Positions 17,579 through 24,588 of a stretch of DNA of 64,000 nucleotides are shown in pieces. Numbering within the stretch: the first letter of the stretch is position 1; each line of letters begins with the position of its first letter. The stretch is from the NCBI GenBank assembly GCA_002344975.1, contig DDUV01000110.1:535-64534 (forward strand), in the 5' to 3' direction. The notes under the pieces are model-generated. The model ran no database searches. It worked only from the letters and a program-made list of their open reading frames with translations, and had not been told where the DNA came from. Source of the DNA: Saprospiraceae bacterium UBA2329 (GTDB lineage Bacteria > Bacteroidota > Bacteroidia > Chitinophagales > Saprospiraceae). The position numbers and the translations under genes are program-made.

Positions 17579-17806
17579 TTAAACAGGGCTTTCCTCCAGC
17601 ACCACTTTCATGTGTAACGGGTGCAGGAGCACATTTAGCTCAGCTACAAATTCATATCGCCGGTCTAAGTACTGTTGAATCTCAAGCGCATGAGCATGGT
17701 GCGATTGATGTAATTCAATAAGTTCATCCAATTGGGCGATTTCCTCAATCAAATCGCTGAGTCTGGCGCTTCTTTCCGACACTTCTGCGAATTTATTCTT
17801 GTTCAT
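17579..17806 (-). CDS. Small coiled-coil protein, partner of the DUF6932-like gene
   Basis: 75 residues. The start at 17806 (MNKNKFAEVSERSARLSD) overlaps the last 14 bases of the upstream gene in another frame, which suggests translational coupling. The frame is open further upstream but runs inside the DUF6932-like gene. The sequence is strongly helical and acidic (LIEEIAQLDELIELHQSHHA), with a His-rich segment and a hydrophobic C-terminal part (VLLHPLHMKVVLEE). No known family was recognised. Small size, overlap and pairing with a nucleotidyltransferase-like gene would fit an antitoxin or neutralising partner, but that is inference. Confidence 0.65.
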   Translation of the reverse strand: MNKNKFAEVSERSARLSDLIEEIAQLDELIELHQSHHAHALEIQQYLDRRYEFVAELNVLLHPLHMKVVLEESPV

Positions 17807-18302
17807 GCCCTGACTGTTTCTGATGAGTAATCTGAACATAACCTCGTGAAAATCTATTCCCGACCCTGTTCTTTTTTGTTTTTGAGAATTGATGATCCCA
17901 ATATATGACGTTTCCCTGGTATAAGGAGTGCTTTTCATGCCCTTCATGGTAAACGACGACAAAGTAAGCGTCAATTCCATATTTTAGGTTGCAATCTTTG
18001 CGAAATTCCTCATCAATCAACTCTGATTTCCGCTCAAAGGTTTCAGGGGAAATGAAAGTCACCATATCTATGTCTTTGGGATTGAGTTTACGCGTAGTGA
18101 AACTTCCGCCAACCCATTGAATGAAATCCTTGGTTATTTCAGACCTGAATCTATCCGTATATTGCATGAACTTCTGAAACAAATCAGGTCTGGTAGTGCT
18201 TTCTGGAAAGTCAAGGACAAATATCCTTCGAAACTCCTCTAAGCTCAGCTCATGCCTTTGGGGAGGCTCGATATATCCTCTCAGTCCAAATTTAAAGGGC
18301 AT
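17793..18302 (-). CDS. DUF6932-like nucleotidyltransferase-fold protein
   Basis: 169 residues. The N-terminus (PPQRHELSLEEFRRIFV) and the motif GSFTTRKLNPKDIDMVTF resemble DUF6932 proteins. The GS(F)-x9-D-x-D pattern (residues about 66-80) is the nucleotidyltransferase active-site signature of minimal MNT-type enzymes, and a later FVVVYHEGHEKHSLYQG could supply another acidic/His site. Base composition is more AT-rich than moxR. The gene lies between 71-bp direct repeats, and its start codon overlaps the end of a 39-codon leader derived from moxR. Function is inferred at most as nucleotide transfer, possibly toxin-like. Confidence 0.65.
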   Translation of the reverse strand: MPFKFGLRGYIEPPQRHELSLEEFRRIFVLDFPESTTRPDLFQKFMQYTDRFRSEITKDFIQWVGGSFTTRKLNPKDIDMVTFISPETFERKSELIDEEFRKDCNLKYGIDAYFVVVYHEGHEKHSLYQGNVIYWDHQFSKTKKNRVGNRFSRGYVQITHQKQSGHEQE

Positions 18303-18411
18303 TTGATTTCATTGTTTGATTGAAATACTGTTCTTCAGGAGCAACTCTGCCTGCTATGAAGGTTTTACGCACCAGCCGGTTGAGCGCTTCAATATCGGTT
18401 CCGTACATCAT
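18292..18411 (-). other. Leader ORF made from a moxR 5' fragment
   Basis: The second repeat copy restores a moxR-like start: codons 1-12 (MMYGTDIEALNR) match MoxR exactly, followed by 27 unrelated codons and a TAA stop at 18292. The stop lies 11 bases inside the DUF6932-like gene in a different frame. Ribosomes starting at the copied moxR start would therefore end at the DUF6932 start codon, a layout that allows coupling. Whether the peptide itself matters is unknown. Confidence 0.55.
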
Positions 18412-18445
18412 TGGCCATCAGTTGTGGGCGTAAAAATAGGCGATC
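18375..18445. repeat. 71-bp direct repeat, copy B
   Basis: This is the copy of the moxR start region that lies next to the divergent serine hydrolase gene; it matches 17470-17540 at 70 of 71 bases. Similarity to copy A ends sharply on the left at moxR codon 12. On the right only GTGGTAA is shared shortly after the end, with a small length difference. Confidence 0.95.
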
Positions 18446-18528
18446 AGGGTGGTAATACGGGCGTTTTCAAAACTCCGGCTAAACTTTTTCTTGATTGGAA
18501 AGTCATATGGCCACAAAATCCGCCGGAT

Positions 18529-19851
18529 ATGAAAAATACCTTGCCTGTTCTCCTGTTTGCGCTGTTTTCTGTCTGCTTCTCAGATAGTGTACTGTCTCAA
18601 ACGCCTTACTATCCACCCCTGACCGGCACTACCTGGCAAACCGTATCGCCTGCTGAACTGGGCTGGTGCGAGAATCAGCTGGATTCCGTTTATCAATATC
18701 TCGCTGAAAAAGACACCAAAGCCTTTATCATACTCAAGGGCGGGCGCATTGCCGCGGAGCGCTACTTCGGCACCTTCACCCGCGACAGCCTTTGGTATTG
18801 GGCCTCCGCAGGAAAAGTACTCACTGCGTTTATGGTGGGACAAGCGCAGGAAGACGGGCTGTTGGATATTCTACAACCTACTTCCACCTACCTTGGCACG
18901 GGCTGGACAAGCCTGCCGCCTGATAAAGAGGCGCTCATCACCGTGCGCCACCAACTGACCATGAGCAGCGGACTGGATGACGGCGTGCCGGATGATTTTT
19001 GCACCTTGCCTGCCTGCCTGCTCTACGAGGCCGATGCCGGACAGCGCTGGGCCTATCACAATGCGCCCTACACGCTGCTCACCAATGTGCTCAACAGCGC
19101 CACCGGGCAGGGATTGAACGTGTACTTCAACGCCAAAATCCGCAATCGCATCGGCATGAAAGGCTTGTGGCTGCCCCAGGGCTACAATCAGATTTATTAC
19201 AGCGATGCGCGCAGCATGGCCCGCTTTGGCCTGCTCATCCTGCGGCACGGAGTTTGGGCCTCCGACACGCTGATGCGGGACACCGCCTATTTCAGCGCCA
19301 TGGTCAACACCTCTCAAAACCTCAATCCGTCGTATGGCTATCTCTGGTGGCTCAACGGCAAAAGCAGCTATAAACTGCCCGGCTTGCAATTCAATTTTCC
19401 AGGTTCCATCATACAGACAGCCCCCGCCGACCTCTTTGCCGGCTTAGGCAAAAACGACCAAAAACTCTATGTCATTCCCTCGCTCGATATGGTGGTGGTG
19501 CGACTGGGCGAAACGGCAGGAGGGGCGAATCCTGCGTTGTCGGGTTTTGACAATACCTTGTGGGCCAAGCTGATGGAGGTCTTTTGCAATGTGAGCGCCC
19601 AGAGCGAAGCATCGGTTGCTCCCTCTTTCCAAATGTCGCCCAACCCCGCCGGAGACTTGGTGCGCATCCAGATACCCGACCCGACGCAAGATTTCAGCAT
19701 AGCCGTTCGCGACGCACAGGGGCGACTCCTGCTCCGGCAGTCCAACGACCCCGAACTCCGGTTGGAGCAGTTTCCTTCAGGCGTATATTTCGTCACGGTT
19801 CGGCAGGGGCAAAGGATACAAACGCAAAGATTGCTACATTTGCGTCCATGA
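18529..19851 (+). CDS. Secreted serine hydrolase (beta-lactamase fold) with T9SS sorting domain
   Basis: 440 residues. The frame is open from 18316, but the first part reads through repeat copy B in the wrong direction; Met 18529 starts a signal peptide (MKNTLPVLLFALFSVCFSDS). The class C beta-lactamase/penicillin-binding fold is shown by the SxxK motif SAGK (WYWASAGKVLTAF), a Y-x-N like YHNAPYTLL and a later GLGKND region. The last 75 residues form a type A T9SS sorting domain (SPNPAGDLVRIQI, then GVYFVTVRQG and a final basic strand). The substrate is unknown; exported esterase or peptidase activity is likely. Confidence 0.9.
   Translation: MKNTLPVLLFALFSVCFSDSVLSQTPYYPPLTGTTWQTVSPAELGWCENQLDSVYQYLAEKDTKAFIILKGGRIAAERYFGTFTRDSLWYWASAGKVLTAFMVGQAQEDGLLDILQPTSTYLGTGWTSLPPDKEALITVRHQLTMSSGLDDGVPDDFCTLPACLLYEADAGQRWAYHNAPYTLLTNVLNSATGQGLNVYFNAKIRNRIGMKGLWLPQGYNQIYYSDARSMARFGLLILRHGVWASDTLMRDTAYFSAMVNTSQNLNPSYGYLWWLNGKSSYKLPGLQFNFPGSIIQTAPADLFAGLGKNDQKLYVIPSLDMVVVRLGETAGGANPALSGFDNTLWAKLMEVFCNVSAQSEASVAPSFQMSPNPAGDLVRIQIPDPTQDFSIAVRDAQGRLLLRQSNDPELRLEQFPSGVYFVTVRQGQRIQTQRLLHLRP
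19835..19843 (+). promoter_or_regulatory. -7 promoter element for recR inside the preceding gene
   Basis: TACATTTGC matches TAnnTTTG and lies within the last codons of the serine hydrolase gene, ending 4 bases before the recR ATG. Transcripts from it would be leaderless or nearly so, unless the functional -7 is elsewhere. Confidence 0.5.
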
Positions 19852-20468
19852 ATTTTTCTTCCAAACTCTTAGAAGAAGCCGTGCAGGCTTTTGCCGGCCT
19901 GCCGGGCCTCGGGCGCAAAACGGCCCTGCGCCTGGCGCTGTATTTGGTAAATCAGGAGGCCGCCTACACAGATCATTTCACCGATGCGTTGCTGCGCATG
20001 CGCCGGGGCATTCGACCCTGCCAAACCTGCCACAATCTGGCCGACGACCATCTCTGCGCCGTATGCGCCGATACCCGCCGCGACCGCTCGGTCATCTGTG
20101 TGGTGGAGAACATCCGCGATGTGATGGCCATTGAGGACACGCAGCAATACCGGGGATTGTATCATGTATTGGGCGGTGTCATCTCGCCCATTGAGGGCAT
20201 CGGGCCGGAACAACTGCACATTGACGATCTGATACAGCGCGTAGCCGGCGGCGAGGTCAAAGAGGTCATCATGGCCATCAGCCCTACCATTGAGGGCGAT
20301 ACGACCATTTTTTATTTGTCCAAAAAAATGCGGGAACTACCCGTGCGCATCAGCACCATAGCGCGCGGAGTGTCGTTTGGGGGGGAGTTGGAATACGCCG
20401 ACGAACTCACGCTGGGGCGCTCCATTGCTGCGCGTCGCCCCTATTCGCTGGATGATTCCGGGCAGTGA
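19848..20468 (+). CDS. recR: Recombination protein RecR
   Basis: 206 residues, the normal length. RecR forms a clamp that acts with RecO (and RecF) to load RecA on gapped DNA. Visible features are the helix-hairpin-helix near the N-terminus (FAGLPGLGRKTALRLA), the four-Cys zinc finger (CQTCHNLADDHLCAVC), the Toprim domain (ICVVENIRDVMAIE) and the Walker-like C-terminal segment (ARGVSFGGELEYADELTLG). The ATG overlaps the stop of the serine hydrolase gene by 4 bases (ATGA-type overlap). The longer open frame upstream reads through that gene and is rejected. Confidence 0.97.
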   Translation: MNFSSKLLEEAVQAFAGLPGLGRKTALRLALYLVNQEAAYTDHFTDALLRMRRGIRPCQTCHNLADDHLCAVCADTRRDRSVICVVENIRDVMAIEDTQQYRGLYHVLGGVISPIEGIGPEQLHIDDLIQRVAGGEVKEVIMAISPTIEGDTTIFYLSKKMRELPVRISTIARGVSFGGELEYADELTLGRSIAARRPYSLDDSGQ

Positions 20469-20476
20469 AGGCATAT

Positions 20477-20510
20477 AAAAAAAGCGGGGCTTTTTTGCGA
20501 AAAGCCCCGC
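20477..20510 (-). terminator. Strong terminator oriented for the minus strand
   Basis: The 11-bp stem GCGGGGCTTTT / AAAAGCCCCGC with a 5-base loop is followed on the minus strand by seven T. On the plus strand no T-run follows the stem, so it is not an ordinary recR terminator. It implies a minus-strand transcript coming from the right, where no protein gene was found. Confidence 0.75.
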
Positions 20511-20698
20511 CATAGCCGGTGGGTATTAAGTCACTCACATGAAACACTTCCCACCCAGAATGCTTCACTGTTTTTTGTACCGACAGCGCTCTCAGTTCAT
20601 TGTTTTTCTCATGGCCTCATAGTGTTTCAATAGTCCGTCAGGATGTGTTTTTCAATAAGATTCACATCACGGATAATTGTAATACAAAAAATCGTGCC
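20511..20698 (-). other. Structured non-coding stretch upstream of the recR-side terminator
   Basis: No convincing protein frame exists. On the minus strand a 9-base pairing is possible between TGAAACACT and AGTGTTTCA, about 80 bases apart, and GGTGGG can pair with CCCACC just before the terminator at 20477-20510. This may be a second small RNA or the end of a read-through form of the RNA at 20699-20984. No promoter of its own was recognised. Confidence 0.35.
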
Positions 20699-20735
20699 AA
20701 AAAAAAAGCCCCCCTCCCGTTACGGGGAGAGAGGC
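20699..20735 (-). terminator. Intrinsic terminator of the candidate minus-strand RNA
   Basis: The minus strand forms an 11-bp stem (GCCTCTCTCCC pairing with GGGAGGGGGGC, with two G-T pairs) followed by nine T. It lies about 250 bases downstream of a perfect -7 element on the same strand. Confidence 0.75.
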
Positions 20736-20984
20736 CATCCCAAAAACCGATTTAAACTTGCGCTCAGAAGCGGTCTTTGTGAATTACATACAATCCAATC
20801 GCCATATAAAAAACTAACAATGAGTCGGTTAGCATTGCCCAGAAGCGATGTGCTTCGGATGCAACGACAGCAAAGCACACCCATGTAGGGCAGTTGCAAA
20901 GCTGAACCAATAAAAGCCTCTCGATGAAATGAATGCAGGAACCGGGGGTAAATACTCCGGCTGCAAAAAAAGATTTGGAATGTA
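20699..20984 (-). ncRNA. Candidate structured RNA between recR and the DUF2911 gene
   Basis: About 285 bases bounded by a perfect minus-strand -7 element (20990-20998) and an intrinsic terminator (20699-20735). No plausible protein is encoded; the only long frame is Cys-rich and lacks any domain or start context. Near the 5' end, GCAG-CCGG can pair with CCGG-CUGC around a loop, and CCC-UACAU-GGG forms a further small hairpin. Signatures of RNase P RNA or tmRNA (peptide tag) were looked for and not found. A 6S-type or other regulatory RNA is possible; identity is open. Confidence 0.5.
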
Positions 20985-20989
20985 GAGTT

Positions 20990-20998
20990 GCAAAGGTA
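20990..20998 (-). promoter_or_regulatory. -7 promoter element for the candidate minus-strand RNA
   Basis: Minus-strand TACCTTTGC is a perfect TAnnTTTG element with no protein gene start downstream, which is the main reason to propose an RNA gene here. Confidence 0.6.
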
Positions 20999-21109
20999 AA
21001 CCAAAAAAGAATAACATTTTATACTTAAGCTGTAAATTTAACTTTTTTGTACTCCCTGCGACTTTCCTCCGGGGCAATGTTCAACATAAAAGCGCCCTGT
21101 GCCGTTATG

Positions 21110-21118
21110 TAACTTTGC
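21110..21118 (+). promoter_or_regulatory. -7 promoter element for the DUF2911 gene
   Basis: TAACTTTGC fits TAnnTTTG and lies 56 bases before the ATG at 21175, leaving a moderate 5' leader. Confidence 0.55.
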
Positions 21119-21174
21119 TTTTCAAGCACTCAATTGTATCAACACATATTTCATCATCAAAACCAAGAACCATC

Positions 21175-21720
21175 ATGCCGATGAGAAAATTTTCCCTGTT
21201 CCTCGTTGCCTTGTTTACGCTTACGTTGGCCCTGTCGGCTTCCGCACAACAAGACAAAACGCAGCGCCCCAGCCCGCCGATGACGGCAAGCAGCAGCTTT
21301 GGCGACACAAAATTGGTCATCAATTACGGCAGCCCTGCCGTGAAAGGCCGCGAAATCTGGGGCAAATTGGTACCTTACGGGAAGGTCTGGCGCACCGGAG
21401 CCAACGAAGCCACCACTTTTGACGTGAGTACCGATGTGATGATCGAAGGCAAAAAGCTGGCTGCCGGTCGTTATGCGCTGTTCACCATTCCCGGCGAAGA
21501 CGAGTGGACCATCATTTTCAACAAAACAGCCGATCAGTGGGGCGCTTATGGCTACAAGGCCGAAGATGATGCACTCCGCGTGGTCGTCAAGCCGGCTTCG
21601 CATGGAGAAACCGCCGAACGCTTGGTTTTTCATGTCATTCCTGACGGTAATACCAAAGCTACCGTCACCCTGTATTGGGAAAAAGTGGCCGTTGGGTTTA
21701 ATATGACGAATGTCAAGTAG
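21175..21720 (+). CDS. DUF2911 domain-containing secreted protein
   Basis: 181 residues with signal peptide (MPMRKFSLFLVALFTLTLAL ending in SAQ). The remainder is one DUF2911 domain, recognised by INYGSPAVKGREIWGKLVPY, WRTGANEATTFDVS and YALFTIPGEDEWTIIFNK. It is a periplasmic or secreted beta-rich domain of unknown function that is common in Bacteroidota. The Met at 21181 is an alternative start. The gene appears monocistronic, with its own -7 element. Confidence 0.88.
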   Translation: MPMRKFSLFLVALFTLTLALSASAQQDKTQRPSPPMTASSSFGDTKLVINYGSPAVKGREIWGKLVPYGKVWRTGANEATTFDVSTDVMIEGKKLAAGRYALFTIPGEDEWTIIFNKTADQWGAYGYKAEDDALRVVVKPASHGETAERLVFHVIPDGNTKATVTLYWEKVAVGFNMTNVK

Positions 21721-21843
21721 GCGCTGATTTTCTGATATTGTCACCGCAGCGAAATGGCCGACATGGGGAGTAGAATAGGTTCGTTTTCAGAATCTAAGCT
21801 GCCTGCGTCGGCTTTTTCGTGTGCGGCGCGCAGAAAAAATTCC

Positions 21844-21852
21844 CATCTTTGC
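21844..21852 (+). promoter_or_regulatory. -7 like element for ftsY
   Basis: CATCTTTGC, one base off TAnnTTTG, lies 33 bases before the proposed GTG start at 21885 and inside the longest open frame, arguing against an earlier start. Confidence 0.45.
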
Positions 21853-21884
21853 CCCTGTTTTTACACCATCTAAACGGATTGAAA

Positions 21885-22841
21885 GTGAGCTTTTTCAGCA
21901 AATTCTTCAACAAGGAGAAAAAAGAGGACTTGGACAAGGGCCTCGAAAAAACAAAAACCAACTTCCTCGGCAAATTGGCCAAAGCCGTAGCAGGCAAGTC
22001 CACCGTGGACGAGGAAGTCCTCGACGAAGTGGAAAACATCCTCATCTCCTCCGATGTAGGATTGGACACTACCGTGAAAATCATCGAACGCATAGAGGCC
22101 CGTGTGGCTCGCGACAAATACCTGAACGCAAGCGAACTCAGCGAAATCCTCCGCGACGAGATCGTGCAACTCCTCAGCGACAACAATACGCAAGACCTGG
22201 AGGACTTCCTGCCATCCGTGCAGGCCAAGCCATTGATTTTGATGGTAGTAGGTGTGAACGGCGTGGGCAAAACCACCACCATCGGCAAGTTGGCATGGCA
22301 GTTCAAACAACAGGGCAAAAAGGTGGTCATGGGCGCCGCCGATACCTTCCGCGCCGCCGCCGTTGACCAGCTTAAAATCTGGTCGGAGCGCGTGGGCTGC
22401 GATTTTTTCAGCAAAGGCATGAATACCGACCCCGCCGCCGTAGCGTACGAAACCGTGCAATACGCCATCCAGAACAACTGCGATGTGGCCATCATTGACA
22501 CCGCAGGCCGCCTGCACACCAAGATCAACCTGATGAAGGAGCTGGGCAAAATCAAAAGCTCCATCACCAAACGCATGGACGGCGCTCCGCACGAGGTTTT
22601 GCTCGTACTCGATGCCACCACCGGTCAAAATGCCATTGAGCAGGCCAAGCATTTCACCCAGGCAACGGAGGTCACTGCGCTGGCACTCACCAAGTTGGAC
22701 GGCACGGCCAAAGGCGGCGTAGCCATCGGCATCTCCGATCAGTTCAAAATTCCCATCAAATACATCGGCGTAGGCGAGGCCATTGATAAATTGCAGATTT
22801 TCAACAAACGCGCCTTTGTGGATTCCCTCTTTGAAAAGTAA
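21885..22841 (+). CDS. ftsY: Signal recognition particle receptor FtsY
   Basis: FtsY is the membrane-associated SRP receptor GTPase that delivers ribosome-nascent chain complexes to SecYEG. The GTG at 21885 is chosen because the usual Bacteroidota start (xFFSKFFNKEKKEDLDKGLE) begins there; this gives 318 residues with the short N-terminal acidic region typical of the phylum. The NG domain is intact: G1 GVNGVGKTTTIGKLA, the insertion-box segment AADTFRAAAVDQLK, G3 DTAGR and G4 TKLDGTAKGG. It is followed 122 bases later by the bactofilin gene. Confidence 0.95.
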   Translation: MSFFSKFFNKEKKEDLDKGLEKTKTNFLGKLAKAVAGKSTVDEEVLDEVENILISSDVGLDTTVKIIERIEARVARDKYLNASELSEILRDEIVQLLSDNNTQDLEDFLPSVQAKPLILMVVGVNGVGKTTTIGKLAWQFKQQGKKVVMGAADTFRAAAVDQLKIWSERVGCDFFSKGMNTDPAAVAYETVQYAIQNNCDVAIIDTAGRLHTKINLMKELGKIKSSITKRMDGAPHEVLLVLDATTGQNAIEQAKHFTQATEVTALALTKLDGTAKGGVAIGISDQFKIPIKYIGVGEAIDKLQIFNKRAFVDSLFEK

Positions 22842-22963
22842 ACACAGCAATCATTTTGCTAAAAAGCCGTTCATTCGGCGGAAAGTTATATCTTCGCAAA
22901 GTGAATGTGGCTGCCTGAGTCTTTGTTTGCAAATACTCGCAGCCTCCGCTAAAAACAACGCTT

Positions 22964-23419
22964 ATGTTTGGCAACAGTAAAAAAGATACCGGTAAGCCGG
23001 GCGCTCCCGGCACTGCGCCCTCCAATTCGCTCAACAGCCTCACGCAAGGCGCCGTAGTAGAGGGTACCGTTAAAGCCGACAGCGACATCCGCGTGGACGG
23101 TAAGATAAAAGGCAAATTGCACTGCGCCGCCAAAGTCATCATTGGGCCAAGCGGACATATTGAAGGAGAAATCCGTTGCAAAAATGCCGTCATCGAGGGC
23201 AAATTCATCGGCAATATTGACGTAGAAGAACTGCTCAATGTGCGCGAAACCGCCCATATAGACGGCGAGGTCAATGTGGGCAAGCTGATTGTACAATCGG
23301 GGGCCACCTTCAATGTCACCTGCAACATGGGCGGCGTCAAAAAATCGGATCAGGGCGCTGCCGGTTCCAGCAAAGCCAATACTGCCCATGCCTCCGCAGG
23401 AAAACCACAGCAAGCCTGA
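22964..23419 (+). CDS. Bactofilin family polymer-forming cytoskeletal protein
   Basis: 151 residues. The central DUF583 beta-helix core (VVEGTVKADSDIRVDGKIKG, then GEIRCKNAVIEGKFIGNI) is flanked by short disordered Gly/Ser/Lys-rich tails, as in bactofilins, which polymerise without nucleotide and position envelope machinery. The gene overlaps the AtpZ-like gene by 32 bases. A weak promoter (TATATCTTCGC at 22887-22897) lies upstream. Bactofilin next to AtpZ is a recurrent Bacteroidota arrangement, normally leading into the ATP synthase genes. Confidence 0.93.
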   Translation: MFGNSKKDTGKPGAPGTAPSNSLNSLTQGAVVEGTVKADSDIRVDGKIKGKLHCAAKVIIGPSGHIEGEIRCKNAVIEGKFIGNIDVEELLNVRETAHIDGEVNVGKLIVQSGATFNVTCNMGGVKKSDQGAAGSSKANTAHASAGKPQQA

Positions 23420-23648
23420 GCCGGAAAAGCCCGATGAGCAACGTGCTTCCCGCGCCCGCAACTACATGAAGTATTCGGGCATGGCCTTCCAAATGGGCGG
23501 CATCATCCTCTTCGGCGTTTGGGTGGGCAAAAAATTGGATGAGCGCTTTTCCACCTCTACACCTTGGTTCACCGTCGGGTTGGCGCTTTTTTCCGTCTTT
23601 GCTGCTTTGTATATTGTTCTAAAAGATTTTATGAAAACGCCCTCATGA
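23388..23648 (+). CDS. AtpZ/AtpI-like small membrane protein
   Basis: 86 residues with two transmembrane helices (MAFQMGGIILFGVWVGKKLD and WFTVGLALFSVFAALYIVL), the AtpZ pattern. The start at 23388 lies within the bactofilin gene; a later Met at MKYSG would cut the Lys/Glu-rich N-terminus. AtpZ proteins accompany F-type ATP synthase genes and have been linked to Mg2+/Ca2+ handling or complex assembly. Its stop overlaps the next gene by 4 bases (ATGA). Confidence 0.85.
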   Translation: MPPQENHSKPEPEKPDEQRASRARNYMKYSGMAFQMGGIILFGVWVGKKLDERFSTSTPWFTVGLALFSVFAALYIVLKDFMKTPS

Positions 23649-24028
23649 CGCACCGATCCTTTCTCCTTCAATTGACATTGCTTACAGCCGCCTCCGCCGC
23701 AGGATTGTGGCTGATGCTGGGAATGCCGCAGTTGGCCGGTTTTGAGTGGTTCGGCTGGGGCTGTCTGATATTTTTTGTACTGCTCACCATCGCCATGTTT
23801 TATGCCGGTCACAGTGCGGCCCGCAGCAGCAACAAAAACGATTTCACCAATGCGGCAATGGGTTTTTCCGGGGGCAAAATTTTTCTATCGGCCATCATCA
23901 TCCTGATGTATGTAGAGTTGGCCGCCCCGACTTCTAAATTCTTTATCCTGCCGTTTTTTGCGCTGTACATTATATACACTGTCTTTGAGGTATATTTCAT
24001 GTCGAAACTCGGCAGAATGAAGCCATAA
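23645..24028 (+). CDS. Putative ATP synthase subunit I-like membrane protein
   Basis: 127 residues with four predicted membrane helices (residues 6-26, 33-55, 76-95, 98-118). It starts in the stop codon of the AtpZ-like gene. Size, topology and position match the poorly conserved AtpI-type protein that follows AtpZ in Bacteroidota. Unlike the usual order, no atpB, atpE or other F-ATPase subunit follows within the window. Family assignment rests mainly on context. Confidence 0.6.
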   Translation: MTHRSFLLQLTLLTAASAAGLWLMLGMPQLAGFEWFGWGCLIFFVLLTIAMFYAGHSAARSSNKNDFTNAAMGFSGGKIFLSAIIILMYVELAAPTSKFFILPFFALYIIYTVFEVYFMSKLGRMKP

Positions 24029-24099
24029 GTAGTGGGGCAAAAATAAAGTGTTCATTTTCTTTAGGCCATAATTTATTTTCATCGAATCCATCCTGAATC

Positions 24100-24582
24100 A
24101 TGGAACACGGACCATACAAAGCCATCGTCAACGGAGCGTTTGAATACGAAGACCTCTCTCCGGCTCAATTAGATGCCGCTTCTTCCGGCAAAGGAAAACA
24201 CCATATCCTGAACGGGCCGGTTTCGCTTCATGCAGAAATTTTGGAGACGGATTTTTTCCAAAAACGCTACGTCATCAAGGTCAACGGCAATGTTTACGAA
24301 GTGAGGTTGCAGGATGCTATGGACCAGTTGGTCAACCGTCTGGGGCTTTCTATTAAAACGACGCATCGGGTCAAAGACATCAAAGCGCCCATGCCCGGCC
24401 TCGTGCGCCGCATAGAAGTATCGCCCGGCCAGGAAATCAAAGAGGGCGACCCCATCCTGATTCTGGAAGCCATGAAAATGGAAAACGTGCTCAAGTCTCC
24501 CGGCGAAGGGCGCATTGCTAAAGTGCTGGTTTCGGAAGGCGCGCCGGTAGAAAAAGGCCAGGTTTTGATAGAGGTGGAATAG
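24100..24582 (+). CDS. Biotin/lipoyl attachment domain protein (biotin carboxyl carrier-like)
   Basis: 160 residues. The C-terminal 75 residues form a biotinyl domain: KAPMPGLVRRIEVSPGQEIK, the modification motif EAMKMENVLKSPGEG with its target Lys, and the closing strand VEKGQVLIEVE. The N-terminal half (residues 1-80) resembles the linker region of acyl-CoA carboxylase alpha-type subunits (VIKVNGNVYEVRLQD). It likely carries biotin for a carboxylase or decarboxylase whose other subunits are not nearby. Convergent with the next gene (6-base gap). Confidence 0.85.
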   Translation: MEHGPYKAIVNGAFEYEDLSPAQLDAASSGKGKHHILNGPVSLHAEILETDFFQKRYVIKVNGNVYEVRLQDAMDQLVNRLGLSIKTTHRVKDIKAPMPGLVRRIEVSPGQEIKEGDPILILEAMKMENVLKSPGEGRIAKVLVSEGAPVEKGQVLIEVE

Positions 24583-24588
24583 TGCTGG

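Noticed and set aside
18316..18528. N-terminal extension of the serine hydrolase
   Set aside because: It reads through moxR repeat copy B in the antisense direction and would bury the signal peptide that begins at 18529.
19560..19847. N-terminal extension of RecR
   Set aside because: It lies in another frame inside the serine hydrolase gene; RecR homology begins at 19848.
20720..21004. 94-residue Cys-rich open frame on the minus strand
   Set aside because: It begins upstream of the -7 element, so its start would not be on the transcript, and runs through the terminator stem; an RNA gene explains the region better.
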